From Nitzschia sp. pyKryTriq1 (Eukaryota > Bacillariophyta > Bacillariophyceae > Bacillariales > Bacillariaceae), in NCBI GenBank assembly GCA_956465555.1, contig OY101119.1, positions 1,598,129 to 1,650,628 on the forward strand: a DNA stretch of 52,500 nucleotides, written 5' to 3'. The translations under genes were made by a program, and so were the position numbers. Below the pieces are notes generated by a model. The model had not been told where the DNA came from, ran no database searches, and saw nothing but the letters and a program-made list of their open reading frames with translations. Shown piece after piece: positions 9,698-20,438 of this stretch. Each line of letters starts with the position of its first letter. Position 1 is the first letter of the stretch.

Positions 9698-11121
9698 TTT
9701 CGAATACCCACCACTTTCGTACGAAGGACTCTGAGTTTCGTCACTAGCTTCCTATTTTGCCATCCCCACAAAGATACAACGAAAAAAACAATGGTCTCAT
9801 CTCATCAGAAGCTGATGATTCTAGTAGATATTCCTGTATTGTGGCAAACTAACGCCCAGCGACGGAACAGTGCGTGGGGGGTGCAGTTAGTTCATGTGTA
9901 CGTACAGTAGCTGTACAGTACATGTACCTGTACAGTACTTGTACATACCTACCGGTGAGTCTTGGGGAATAACGTGGATTCCTGCAGACCAGGGGTCCAT
10001 AGCGCGAAGAGCTCTTCGCGCGCTATGGACCCCTGCTGCAGACTCCACCTCTCTCACACGCGCCTTGTTCTCCGCACTTCCACGTGGAATACCTCATCTC
10101 CATAAGCTATCTACAAGTCCGTATATCCTTATGTACTTGGTCTATGACAGAGCGTGTGATCCCCGATTCGCCGTTATTTTCGAGTAAATTTCGAATTACT
10201 GGATCATCGGGGAAGTGCTCGCCCGTACCCTTTTTGGTGTGGGTGGGTGGGAAAGCTTTTACTCTACTATCTATTCCACTGATCTCGATGCTCGAATTGC
10301 GTCGATTTGCAGAATTGTGAGCTCTTGGCTTGTTTGCAGATCGATCTCAAGTAAACCTGCGAACACTCTTCGATTGCTCGCCGTCCTCATTCATCTCTGC
10401 CGCCCGCGCCATTTCTTCCGCACATCTACCAATCAGATTCATTTGATGGCGTCATCATTACTCTGTCTGTCAGGCGTGCGCCTTCCATCAAAAGCTCCAT
10501 GCGGTCGGGCGTATTCTTATCAATTTATTGTAATAGAGCGATCTAGAGCAGTCAGTTGACATGACTCGGAACCGATCTGTTTCTACACCTATCCCTGACA
10601 CCAAGATAGGTGTCAAGCTACAACTTGGTATCATCTCTACACAGTTCGAGATCACGATCAGAGTCATTGATTGATCGTGGAGTGAGTTGAAAAGTGGTAT
10701 CAGTAGTACTGTATCATAATTTCTATTTTAGCATTTCGCGCAACACGCGATACTACGTGCTATTACTAGAAGTTTCAGCCCGTACTAGGCTCATAACCTG
10801 GTATTATCTCATGACAGTACAGTACTTATAATCTTCCCCCCACAAATATTGCGTGGTAGCAGACAGGACAGACAGTACAGTACGAACATAAACGTATTCG
10901 TACATTACACGCGTAAAACAAAGGACCGGACGCAACCACCAGGAGAGCCGAGAATAACGAGAAACGAGCGACACCAAACAAGCAAGCAACAAGCAAGATG
11001 CACCCAAATACACTTTACACTTTCTTTTTTCCGCCCACACTGTTAGCTTTTCATACATTCCAAACAAACGATCGGGATAAGAGATTATCTCGATAAAAGA
11101 GCAAAGAACAGCTGCGCGAAC
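9698..11121. other. Long spacer between divergent genes
   Basis: It carries the promoters of the carrier (leftward) and the gene at 11122 (rightward). It contains GTAC-rich stretches (9895-9955), a large palindrome (9991-10034), a CACGATCA...TGATCGTG inverted pair (about 10652-10678) and a GACACC...GGTGTC hairpin (10598-10615). Open frames at 10084-10559 have no protein-like composition, and I do not call them. Confidence 0.5.
9991..10034. repeat. Near-perfect palindrome, 20-bp arms
   Basis: The left arm AGGGGTCCATAGCGCGAAGA is answered by TCTTCGCGC, an extra GC, then GCTATGGACCCCT. The centre is AGAGCTCT. Pairing continues outward through CTGCAG on both sides after a 2-nt bulge, so the stem can be about 28 bp. 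It is GC-rich and could extrude as a cruciform or form an RNA hairpin. It lies in a spacer with no called gene. Confidence 0.85.
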
Positions 11122-12760
11122 ATGCGGGGCCAACATGTGTTTGGAGCGATTCTTTTGAATCTGCTAGTTTATTTGACTGAAGCTTTCGTACCACACCCCT
11201 CCTCCCATGGGCATGGGGCTCCGCGACCCTCCTTCACGGCGCTAGAAATTTCGTCTGGTCAGTCTGTTATCGTTGTATCGCCTCCAGGAGGCGTGGGCGA
11301 AGTAGCGGCTGTGAAAACAGCTTGTCTTGGGTGTTCTGTACGTTGGTTTGTTGTCTCGAAAGAGCAAGGATCCTCTGTGACCCTTGCGCCTCAAGCCCTT
11401 CAAGAAATATCCGACGCATCCGGATCTTTGGTTCTGGCAGGTGCGAGTGTGGAAGACCTAAAGGCAGGGGGTGAAGCCGTGGCAGCAGTATCCACATGGT
11501 GCTCCTCCGCGAACGGTATTGTTTGCACGTATGATGGGGCAGACGCCGACAATGAACTCAAAGCTGCTATTCAAGTCGCTTCCAAGGAGGCGGGAAAAGG
11601 TGTCAATGGGCCTCGGGTGGCTATTCTCGGAGCAGACGAAGATTTAGATGATGCGTATGAGGTCCAGTCAGATGACGGCGTTGCGCGCCTAGTGGGATCG
11701 ATCTTTGGCGGCGGCCAGAAAGGTCCTGCAACCCTTGCCAGGGCGCTTGGGGGCAATCCCTCGATTGTACGTCACGGGGAACTTTTCGGTATCCCAGAGT
11801 CGTCCTCGGAATTCTCTCCCCTTGTTGGTGGCCCTCGCCGAGACCCTGTTATCACGGAAGAGTACACGATGAGAACTGTACGCGTGGATCCTTTCCTCGT
11901 TTCTGGGAACGTCATGACATCTTCGTCCCGCAAATCTTGTCGCCACGCGGTGGGCGAAGCAGCTGCGTTGCTTGCGACAGGTTGCCTGAAGACACTCTCC
12001 GAAGATGTCAGTATATCGTCGCAGCCAGGAACTGGTGTGTGGACCCTTGATCAATGGGAGGACGAATTCGATCGCGTCCGAGAACTTGTTGCTAGTGGCA
12101 AAGCTTCGACTCTGTTCAGTCAAGAAATGATTGTGGACGACACAGAACGACTGGCAGAGTGGCTTGCTACCAAGTGGGCACCTGCTGTTATGAGAACCTA
12201 TGATATTGCAGCTATCCGTATCGGTGCCAGACCCGTGTCTTCCAGCCGTGTTGAAGGGTCCAAGGTGGAGATCGTTTGGCAAGAGCTTGTGAATTTCGAG
12301 ACCATATGCGTGGGGAAAATGCTTCTAGAAGTGTCAGAATATGGAATAACTGCTTCAAGAGAAGGCGGCGATGCGGCAAAGGGATATGGCTCCATTAGCA
12401 AGAAACCATTGCCAGGTGAAGATGTTTTGGTTCGACGACTGGCTGATGCCGCCTCACAGAGTATCGAAAAGGGGCTTGCGAAGAAGGTACGTTGCAATCT
12501 ACCGATGGTTTGACACCCCTTTCCATCCACTTCTCTCTAACACTTGTTCTTGTTATATTCTACTCTTATCATAACAGGTCCCTTCAAAGAAGCAAGCCAA
12601 ATCTGGAACCGCACTGGCAGCTCCTGTGTCCTCTCTCCAATCCGCTGGATCCGTGGACCCATCACCGACGCCCAAGACCGCTGGGACTGGTCCCCGACAG
12701 TCGGGAGCCCGTCGATCTACACCCCGAACTCGCCGGGGTACGAGCGAAAAATCGTCTTAA
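11122..12760 (+). CDS. Plastid-type protein with an N-terminal nucleotide-binding-like fold, unknown function
   Basis: Two exons, 11122-12486 and 12578-12760, with a 91-nt intron (GTACGT...ATAACAG) in phase 0; 515 residues. Residues 1-22 form a signal peptide ending in LTEAF, with Phe at the presumed cleavage site as in diatom plastid presequences. The mature part starts with a beta strand and glycine-rich turn (SVIVVSPPGGVGEVAAV, about 49-65), followed by strands RWFVVS and SLVLAG, which suggests a Rossmann-like domain as in atypical short-chain dehydrogenases. The middle (about 190-300) and a helical C-terminal domain (about 320-455) are not recognised. The tail encoded by exon 2 is basic, Ser/Pro/Thr-rich and probably disordered. 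Enzyme activity is not supported by any catalytic motif I can see. Confidence 0.82.
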
Positions 12761-12837
12761 CTTTCAGGTCAATACTTTGGTCACAACTAGTTTTTCTCCA
12801 TCCGATACCTAGCGCGATCTGCCCTCTGGATCCTATT

Positions 12838-13899
12838 TCATTCTTCACAGAGTAGATCGTCCAACATACCTTCGTCCAATAGGTTTTGCAATCGTTCGTT
12901 CCATGTCGATCCAAGGGGCGCCATCAACGTCATTAGTCGTGTATTACTTTGCGGAACAATCGAAATGGTAACATCTAATCGATGGGCATTCGACGGTAAA
13001 AGTTGTGGCTGGCTCTCCAATCGGCTCGGCCATTCGACCAAGGAGATGCCTGCACATGGTGGAAGCCAAAAGAAGTTACGACGTTGAAGCCTTAGGCGTG
13101 AGTTGCCATAATTCAACGGGAGAAAATCTCCAATCAAACTTACAGTTTTCAAAGACGTGATCAAGTTGCAAGGGCTCAAAGTTGATGGGAGAAGTTCCAG
13201 TAAGTCGATATAGATCCATATGGTGGATTCTAGTAGAGTGATCGAGTGCGGAGAAAGCGGTGAGTGGCGAATTCCACGAGGCAACGCCCACTTCCGTACA
13301 AGTACACACGTATACACCGAAACTAACGACTCACTCTTGCTGTTTCGCAGTAGATTCATCTTGATAGCTGTATGTATTGGATAACAAGTAGGTTGGCGAG
13401 GTAACACGAAGTGTTTGGTCATCGTCATTGTTCAAACCTAGTTTGCAAACTACAAATCCTCGCGCCAGCGTTGTCTTTCCGCATCCCAGATCTGTTTGTC
13501 ACCAACGCGTGAGCATGTCATCGTCATGTTCACCTGGGCGTACGAATTGCACACATTATCATGTATCATAATTACGTACTTACCTCCATCTAGGAACAAT
13601 ACATCGGGTGGAGTGGCGAGAGCAGCCAACAAGGCGCCGACCTCCTCCAAATCTTCAGGGGTTGGAACGGATAGTTGAAGCGTGAAAGTGGATGGATCAG
13701 GCAACTTGGACGATAGCGCCACTTGAGTATCGGAAGCGACTGATCCTGGCCTATATTTCTGCGAAGCATGTTTGTACATGTATGTACCGGTATGGTGCGT
13801 GGTAACCGGTCGTCCCGTCCACACCCGTCTTGAAAGCGGTTGCAATCCGTGGACGCCGAACGAGAGCAACAGGGCAGGGTGGCTCACCAATGTCGTCAT
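12838..13899 (-). CDS. tsaE: tRNA threonylcarbamoyladenosine biosynthesis ATPase TsaE, organelle-type
   Basis: Four exons: 13899-13584, 13491-13335, 13229-13144 and 13049-12838. Joined in phase they give 256 residues. The Walker A loop GDLGCGKTT (about 105-113) is created by the first splice. VTSPTYLL, IHHMDLYRL and ISLVEWPSRL follow in the family order. TsaE is the P-loop ATPase that works with TsaB and TsaD in making t6A37 of ANN-decoding tRNAs in bacteria and organelles. The residues before the domain (MTTLVSHPALLLSFGVHG...) look like a targeting sequence; an in-frame ATG at 14046 would add 49 residues. It is convergent with the gene ending at 12760, 77 bp away. Confidence 0.88.
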
Positions 13900-14110
13900 A
13901 GCGACGAGTTTTCTTATTGCACCCAATTGGGTCATTTGCGATTTATGCTCCCGTATGTGCGTACCGGTAGCAAGGTCGATGAAGTGGAGACGATCCGACG
14001 AAGAATGCTGCCCACGAGCAGAATGAATGATTGTATGAATCGGCACTCGGCACGAGCGTTGAGATGGTGGCAGTGTTAATCAAACACAGTATGCTCCGAT
14101 GTGTCTACTC

Positions 14111-14208
14111 GTGCAGTCTACTCTACTAGTAGAGAGCAGCTCTACGCTCTCTACTCTCTACTCTCTATACTCTACTCTACTCTGCTCTCTACTAGCTACT
14201 CTACTATA
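14111..14208. repeat. CTACTCTA/TAGAGTA low-complexity repeat
   Basis: About 100 bp of degenerate CTACTCTCTACTCTA units with both orientations present (TCTACTAGTAGAGA). A related block lies at 14500-14575, and weaker ones at 37897-37925. Confidence 0.8.
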
Positions 14209-14228
14209 TCGTAAAGCAGCGAAAAAGT
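14205..14228 (+). repeat. Dispersed motif, copy A
   Basis: TATATCGTAAAGCAGCGAAAAAGT on this strand (shown only to identify its core, AAAGCAGCGAAAA). It is identical over about 25 nt to the opposite strand of 37922-37946. Confidence 0.8.
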
Positions 14229-15097
14229 GCCGTCTATTTTAGTTGCTACATACCTTAACGGTTGAGAGCAATTAATCTCTCTCCCGCCGGAACGATACCA
14301 TCCACTCCAGACAGTCCAATTGATTGACTCAATGGACTCTTTTCACCCGTACGGGATCATCAGCGCTAATCTGCACATCTACAGAGACGATGGAACCGGG
14401 TCCTGTGCTTGCATCCTTCGTCAAGCTCGCTAGCTTTGTTCAACAAAAGATCGGGCTGCTGCCAGCTAGCACGGAGAATAGCGAGCTTTTCTTCCATGCA
14501 TAGTAGAGAGTAGTCTACTCTCGCTGGTAGTAGAGTAGCTACTAGTAGAGTATTAGTAGTTAGTAGTAGAGTGTGTTTTGTAGGCTTTAAAGCAAAAAAT
14601 TTTTTTTAAGTCCCCGGTACAAGTACTAGAATTTACCCTACGTTGGGAATTGTGTTCAAGTCTACAGCGCTCCTGGATTTTCACAACCAACAACAACAAC
14701 AAACTACAATCAACCATGGCGACGATCCCGCTGACCGAACCTCTGAGCATCCTCAGCTTGATTCACCTTTGAATTATTCGTTTGAATGCAGCATTGTGTA
14801 CACTGGTGGAGTACAACCGCCCGAGTACCAACTTCACCTGTTCGAGCTTGGTTGTGTGCGTGTCCATGTGACAAAAAGTCAAAAATCGCTGATCATGCCG
14901 CTGCTGATCCCATCGTCTGGACTGTTGTCACAGCTTTCCCAGGCAACACTGACTTCCGTCGACTTGCCGTCAGTCGATAACAACTCTCAACGGAATCTTA
15001 CAGCCGAAGATATTAATTTGAAAATACTACGAATTCAATTAAAACATATGTGAAATGATGCTCAAAAGGGATCCAGGTGGAAACCGCGCGCGGTGGG

Positions 15098-15241
15098 TTG
15101 TATGGTGTCTACTATACAAGCTTCCGGAGATAGTTGTATGGTGCCAACCATACAGCCAACTGCGATACGTTGTATGGTGGATACCATACAGTGCGTATAT
15201 AGGCATTGTATGGTGCTCACGATACAACTGTGTTTAGTCGA
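15098..15241. repeat. Four-unit array, exact 36-bp period, each unit a small hairpin
   Basis: TTGTATGGTG begins at 15098, 15134, 15170 and 15206, exactly 36 bp apart. Each is followed by 3-4 variable bases and the inverted partner (CTATACAA, CCATACAG, CCATACAG, CGATACAA), giving stems of 7-10 bp, then about 14 unrelated bases. On the minus strand a frame through the array (within 15062-15337) reads a 12-residue repeat C-[IM]-V-x-T-I-Q-x5, with the Val codon differing only at the third base in the four copies. It could be a minisatellite, a set of binding sites or RNA hairpins, or part of a coding repeat. Confidence 0.85.
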
Positions 15242-15818
15242 ATGAATCTTGTAAAGGAGACACAGGCAGTCGTGGGAGTAAATTTTGGTTGATGTGCAGG
15301 GGGTGCAACGGGTGCATCTCATAAGTGAGCCCTGCAACAGCGGTGCATGACCCTCCTGGTACTGATTCTACATACATAAAGGTCTACTACCATAAGTACA
15401 GTACCAGTGTACAAGTACAGTAGAGGTACTCTGGTAGATTGGGGTTTCCCGCCGCGCGCCCCCCCTTGCTTATTTGTTTTTAGTCCCGTTTCCCGGCCCC
15501 TGCAGTCCTGCTTGACGGACGTCGGACAGTCCTTCCGATGCCGACCGAACGATTTAGATTGCGAGAGCCTACACGTACCGGTACAACCTGCAACCGAAAC
15601 CAAGCAATGCTGCTGGCTGCAAATGAAATAAAAATAAAAACAAAAATAAAAACAAAAAACTAAACTGAGAACTGAGCAACAAGATAGAGTTCCACTCTTA
15701 CTCCTTTTCGATAGTCGACACACACTAGTCTACGAAGTAGTCTACTACCGGTAGTTTCAACTGCTACAGAAGGACAGAAGAAAACGTTCCATAGATCCCA
15801 CAAACCACAACCACAAAG

Positions 15819-17781
15819 ATGAATGGAATGGGAATGCGCCCTGGGATCATCATCCTGCGCGAGGGAACCGACACCTCTCAGGTACGTTGCGTTACGTTAC
15901 GTTACGTTACGTTTCGTTGTGCAGTACGAGTGCGAGTGCGAGTGCGAGCACGAGTGCGAGTGCGAGTAAAGACCATATGAGATGCTGCACGCGTGACAAG
16001 CTCAACGTGATACATCGACGTTGACATTCACATCGCTGACTCGCTGCCACCGTGCCGTTGTTCATTTTCTCTTCTTACGAATACTTTGCGAGTAGGGAAC
16101 TCCTCAACTGGTGAGTAACATTAATGCCTGCCAAGCGGTCGCTGATGCCGTCCGCACCACCCTAGGTCCTCGTGGCATGGACAAGCTGGTCGCCACTGGC
16201 CCGAAGACAGTGATTAGCAATGATGGTGCTACAATTATGAAATTACTAGAAATCGCCCATCCAGCCGCCAAGACGCTGGTGGACATTTCCATGAGTCAAG
16301 ATCTAGCAGTGGGTGATGGTACCACTTCGGTCGTCCTCTTGGCGGCAGAAATACTGACCAAACTCAAGCCTCTGGTCGAAGAGGGCATGAGCCCTACCCG
16401 CATGATTCAAACCATTCGCCAGGCGGGCCGTCAAGCGGTCGAAAAAGTGCACTCTTTGGCGGTACAACCCGATCGGGAAACAATGCTCCTGAAATGTGCG
16501 AGCACCGCACTCAACAGCAAACTCATCTCGAGCCATCAAGATCTGTTCGCTCCAATGGTAGTAAGTGCAGTCACAAAATTGCACGCAACAGGAAACCTAG
16601 ATGAAATCCAAGAATGGATCGCCATTAAACGCATTCCCGGGGGCGACGTCCGACAATCTTTCTTGGTGGATGGCGTCGCTTTCAAGAAGACTTTCTCGTA
16701 TGCGGGTTTCGAACAAATGACTAAGAAATTTGCGAATCCCAAAGTATTGTTGTTGAACGTTGAATTGGAATTAAAGTCGGAAAAAGAAAATGCCGAGGTT
16801 AGAATCTCGAGTCCCTCGGAATACCAATCCATTGTCGACGCAGAATGGCAAGTCATATACGACAAATTGGATGCATGTGTCAAAAGTGGAGCCAATATTG
16901 TTCTATCCAAACTACCAATTGGAGATCTTGCTACGCAATACTTCGCTGACCGGGGACTCTTTTGTGCAGGACGGGTCACCGACGGAGATTTGAAGCGAGT
17001 AGCAAAGGCGACCAATGCAAGTATTCAAACAACCACCAATGGACTTACCGAAACGGTATTGGGAACCTGTGGAATATTTGAGGAACGCCAAGTAGGAGAC
17101 GAGCGATTCAACATTTTTACCGAATGTCCCTCGACGTTAACTTGTACCATTGTCCTCAGAGGTGGAACGGAGCAATTCATTGCAGAAAGTGAACGCAGTG
17201 TTCATGACGCCTTAATGGTTGTCAAACGGACCATCCAGTCAGGATCAGTCGTGGCGGGAGGTGGGGCTGTGGAAATGTGTGTTTCCAACTATTTGCGTCG
17301 ACTGGCATTAGAAATTGAAGGCAAGGAGCAATTGATTGTGTTGGCCTTCAGTAAGGCTCTTGAAGTCATCCCACGTCAACTGTGTGACAATGCGGGCTTG
17401 GAATCGACCGATATTCTCTCAGCGCTGCGTCGCAAACATGCCCACGAGGGAGAAGACGCGTGCTGGTATGGGGTCGATATTGAAGAGGGTGGCATTACGA
17501 ACACCTTCGAATTGGGAGTTTGGGAGCCCAGCGATAATAAGATGAACTCGTTCGAGTCGGCGACAGAGGCCGCGTGTGTAATTTTATCCATCGACGAAAC
17601 TGTCATTAGTCCCCCGTCGCAAGATCCGAATGCACACGCAAGTGGAATGATGGGTGGCGGCGGAGGCGGAGGCGTTGGAAATATGATGGGCAACGCTATG
17701 GATATTGCAAACAGTGGCGGTGCTAGAAGCGGTCAATTGGGCCCGGGTGTTTCCTACATGAAGGGTCGCGGAGGAGGCTAA
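15819..17781 (+). CDS. CCT7: Cytosolic chaperonin CCT/TRiC subunit eta
   Basis: Two exons, 15819-15881 and 16096-17781; 582 residues. Exon 1 encodes [20 protein letters not shown], and the splice gives [16 protein letters not shown], matching the start of eta subunits. Group II chaperonin motifs follow: [31 protein letters not shown] with the catalytic-loop Asp, and [10 protein letters not shown] near the C-terminal equatorial domain. The subunit forms part of the eight-membered double ring that folds actin and tubulin using ATP. The tail after about residue 535 is Gly/Met-rich and longer than usual. The 214-nt intron carries two microsatellites (TTACG near 15890-15913 and GAGTGC near 15928-15966). 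Confidence 0.96.
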
Positions 17782-17862
17782 ACATACCGAGATAATCTAC
17801 ATTAGAAACAGGCGCGCAAACATAGCAGAGTTGCAGTGCTCAAAACTCGACTTGTACTACAA

Positions 17863-19500
17863 TCATATTTCTGCTTGGATTTGATCAAATCCCCCAGAAT
17901 CTTGCAACTGATGGCATGAAACGATTGAAAGGAGTTGTTGGAGGATGATAGATGCAGAAGCGACGGCAAAGCAAACAAAATCGATGAACAGTTGTATTTG
18001 TTATACGAGTACTTACATCCATGGCGTGGTTCGCCAACCAGTCAGCTCGTTTGTTTTCAGCGCGCGGAATGTGTCGTATTTCAAAGTATTCCAAGCCCTT
18101 TGCCACCTCTTGGCAAGAATTGAAAAATTTCTTGAGTGATGGTTCTCTACATTGGTATCGTCCCGTCAGTTGCCGCACAATCAACTGTGAGTCGCCTTCG
18201 ACAATCAGCCGAGAAATCCCGAAGGATCTGGCGCATTTCAGCCCAACCCTACGAGTAATTGCAAAAAGGGGAAGCAGGTTAGTTTTGCCCCGGCTTTTCA
18301 TGTCAGAGGTGCATGAACTTACAATAGCCCCAGGTATTCAGCCAAATTATTAGTGGCGGCCTCATGATGGAATCTCCACCCACACCAGATTTCTTGGCCA
18401 CTGTCGTCATATATCACCATTCCCGCGCCCGCAATCCCTGGATTCCCCCTCGATCCTCCATCGAAGCGGAGTAGGTAGGTTCGTGATGGATCGATAGCAG
18501 CTGAAAAGGAAGGTGGATCTGGCTGTCTCCATTGACCATCCTCCGTTGGATTCCGGTCGAGATCTTTCATCGGGTCACTGATATTCAGATCGCCATTTTC
18601 ATCTAATTCGACATTGAAGGATTTGCGCGTGGCAAGTGCTTTGCTCGCCAACTCTATACAAAGCGCATTTTCCGTCGTAGGAATTTCTGCAATGGAAAAG
18701 AAATCGAATTTTTGTTCCACTTCCCGTTCTTTATCCAGAAGCAAACGTAACGACTCTTTGTTCACTTTAAAGACACCACGAATCTGTTGGGCGATGACAT
18801 CACTCGATGTCTGAAGAAGTAGTCGCCTGATACCGATTGTTTGATGTATATACTCCATGCCAAGTATCACTCCAGTATATTCCGCTTCAAACAGGGTGCG
18901 ATCTCCGGCCATATACATCCCACCGGACCACAGTTCCTTATCCGTGTCCGGGTCGTACAGGGCCAGCCCCACGCCCAACCCACCACTTTTCTGTGTGGTT
19001 TGTCCTTTCACGCGAAGGACGTACAAGGTGTTCGTATCAAAAGTCGGAACTACTTTCGAAGTGCCATTCTCACCGTCACCTTCATCGAGGACTTTTATCA
19101 GCCGGTTGGTCAACATGATCCGATCTCCCTTGGTTTTCACTCCACGAGAGGCGAGCTCGCCCCTGAGCTCTAGCGTTTTCATCTGGAGGACATCCCTTTT
19201 CGTTAGATCAGGGTTTGATACGTGTTGACTGGAACGCCGGGAAGTCCTACTACCAGGATACGGCGCGGCCCTTGGGAATCCTTCCATGATTGCCTTGACG
19301 CGTTCCTTGGTCAACAGGGTGATCGCCGAGAGGCTGCGCTGATGACACTGAGAGGGAAAGTGCCTTGTCGAAGAAGCGAGACCTGCCATATGCCAGGCCG
19401 ACGTCATTCGGCTGCGCGAACTCAAGGAAGTAAGGACTATAGACATGACGAGGGTAGTAGCAACTCCTTTAAGTGCTGGCCGAAAAGAAATCTTCGGCAT
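17863..19500 (-). CDS. SAP-domain protein with two RNase H folds, the second one catalytically complete
   Basis: Three exons: 19500-18323, 18248-18017 and 17907-17863; 484 residues. From Met at 19500 the N terminus is basic then hydrophobic (ALKGVATTLVMSIVLTSL), suggesting a signal or organelle presequence. A SAP-type helix-turn-helix (about 99-141, LTKRDVLQMKTLELRGELASRG) should bind nucleic acid. A first RNase H-like domain (about 155-285) lacks the first catalytic Asp (LRVKGQ where FDGG is expected). The second has all four acidic residues: D347 in RFDGGSRGNPG, E388 in NNLAEY, D412 in EGDSQL and D462 in NKRADWLAN. It should cut RNA in RNA-DNA hybrids. An ATG at 19611 is an alternative start. 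The stop lies 82 bp from the CCT7 stop, convergent. Confidence 0.85.
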
Positions 19501-20438
19501 CACGCTATTGCCTTCCGCATCTGACTGCGAATAGATGTCCCAGGTCCGCCCAGTCCCAGAAGTTTTTTCAAGATTGAAGAACAGGTCCACACCACCAGAG
19601 CACCTCACCATGGACCATGGTCCTTTTTTATTGCGGATTGCGGTCCATTTTTTGCTCTTTTTGTCCGGATTTTTTATATTGCGAAGAAGTCGTCGCAATC
19701 GAGTCTGACCACCAGCCGGCCGGCGCGATGGCACAGGCGCCAACTAACCCTCAACTCTCTCGGACACACTGTCGACCGATGATGTAGTAGATGATAGAAT
19801 AATTCGCTGGCCTATGTCCCTAGTCGATTTTGATTTGCATAGCAAAGTCGTCCTCTTTCGGGAATACCCTGGGGTACATCTCCTTGCCTTGTTCTCATCA
19901 AGGTGTAAAGGGATGGCGGGTGAGTTTTTAAAAGCTAACTAATCTAGAAATCTGAAGTTGCGATTGTCGTCGACTTGAGCTTGCTTTTGCCAGGCTCTTC
20001 GAGAGACAAAGCTTGTGCAAGAGTGCTTGCGTTCATTCTTGGCTCTCTAGCTCCTGGTCATTGGGAGTCAATCTTCTAATGACCCAATCTGCTTTCAAGT
20101 ATAGTGTGGGCACCTAGCAGGATATATTATGGTATCATAAATCATAAATATATGTGGTCATAACGGTGTGGTACAGTAATTGTTAAGTCTGGCCGGTGGT
20201 CAGACTCGATTGTTGGCCAGAAACGCGCTCGTTCGACGTTCGACTTCAGGAATGGTGATGACGTACAAGTACGTGTACTGTACATACGACGTTTTAGAGA
20301 ACACCGGATATTCACTATTCCAACTCTCTATCGGTATAGCGAGTAAATACCGTACCAGCCTCTCTACTGAGAAAGATGATTCTTGGACAATCAGATTACA
20401 TTCGATTCCCTTGCATTTCGACCCGAAATCCTGATACG
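19501..20438. other. Spacer between divergent RNase H and yebC genes
   Basis: It holds the promoters of both genes. I see one GTACAAGTACGTGTACTGTAC stretch near 20263-20283 and no gene. Confidence 0.5.

Larger units (their letters stand above)
13900..15818. other. Long repeat-rich spacer between tsaE and CCT7
   Basis: It contains CTACTCTA-type repeats, one copy of the AAAGCAGCGAAAA motif, a second TAGTAGAGTA block (14500-14575) and a 36-bp hairpin array, and it ends with the CCT7 promoter. A 37-codon frame (14390-14503, MEPGPVLASFVKLASF...) and a Gln-rich frame at about 14643-15053 are open, but I cannot show that they are genes. Confidence 0.5.

Noticed and set aside
15098-15241. CRISPR-like look of the 36-bp array
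   Set aside because: The repeat part is only about 21 bp with a variable centre, the spacers are 14 bp, and the host is a eukaryote without cas genes here.
19501-19743. N-terminal extension of the RNase H protein
   Set aside because: The open frame begins with TTG. The ATG at 19611 is possible, but the one at 19500 gives a typical targeting sequence.
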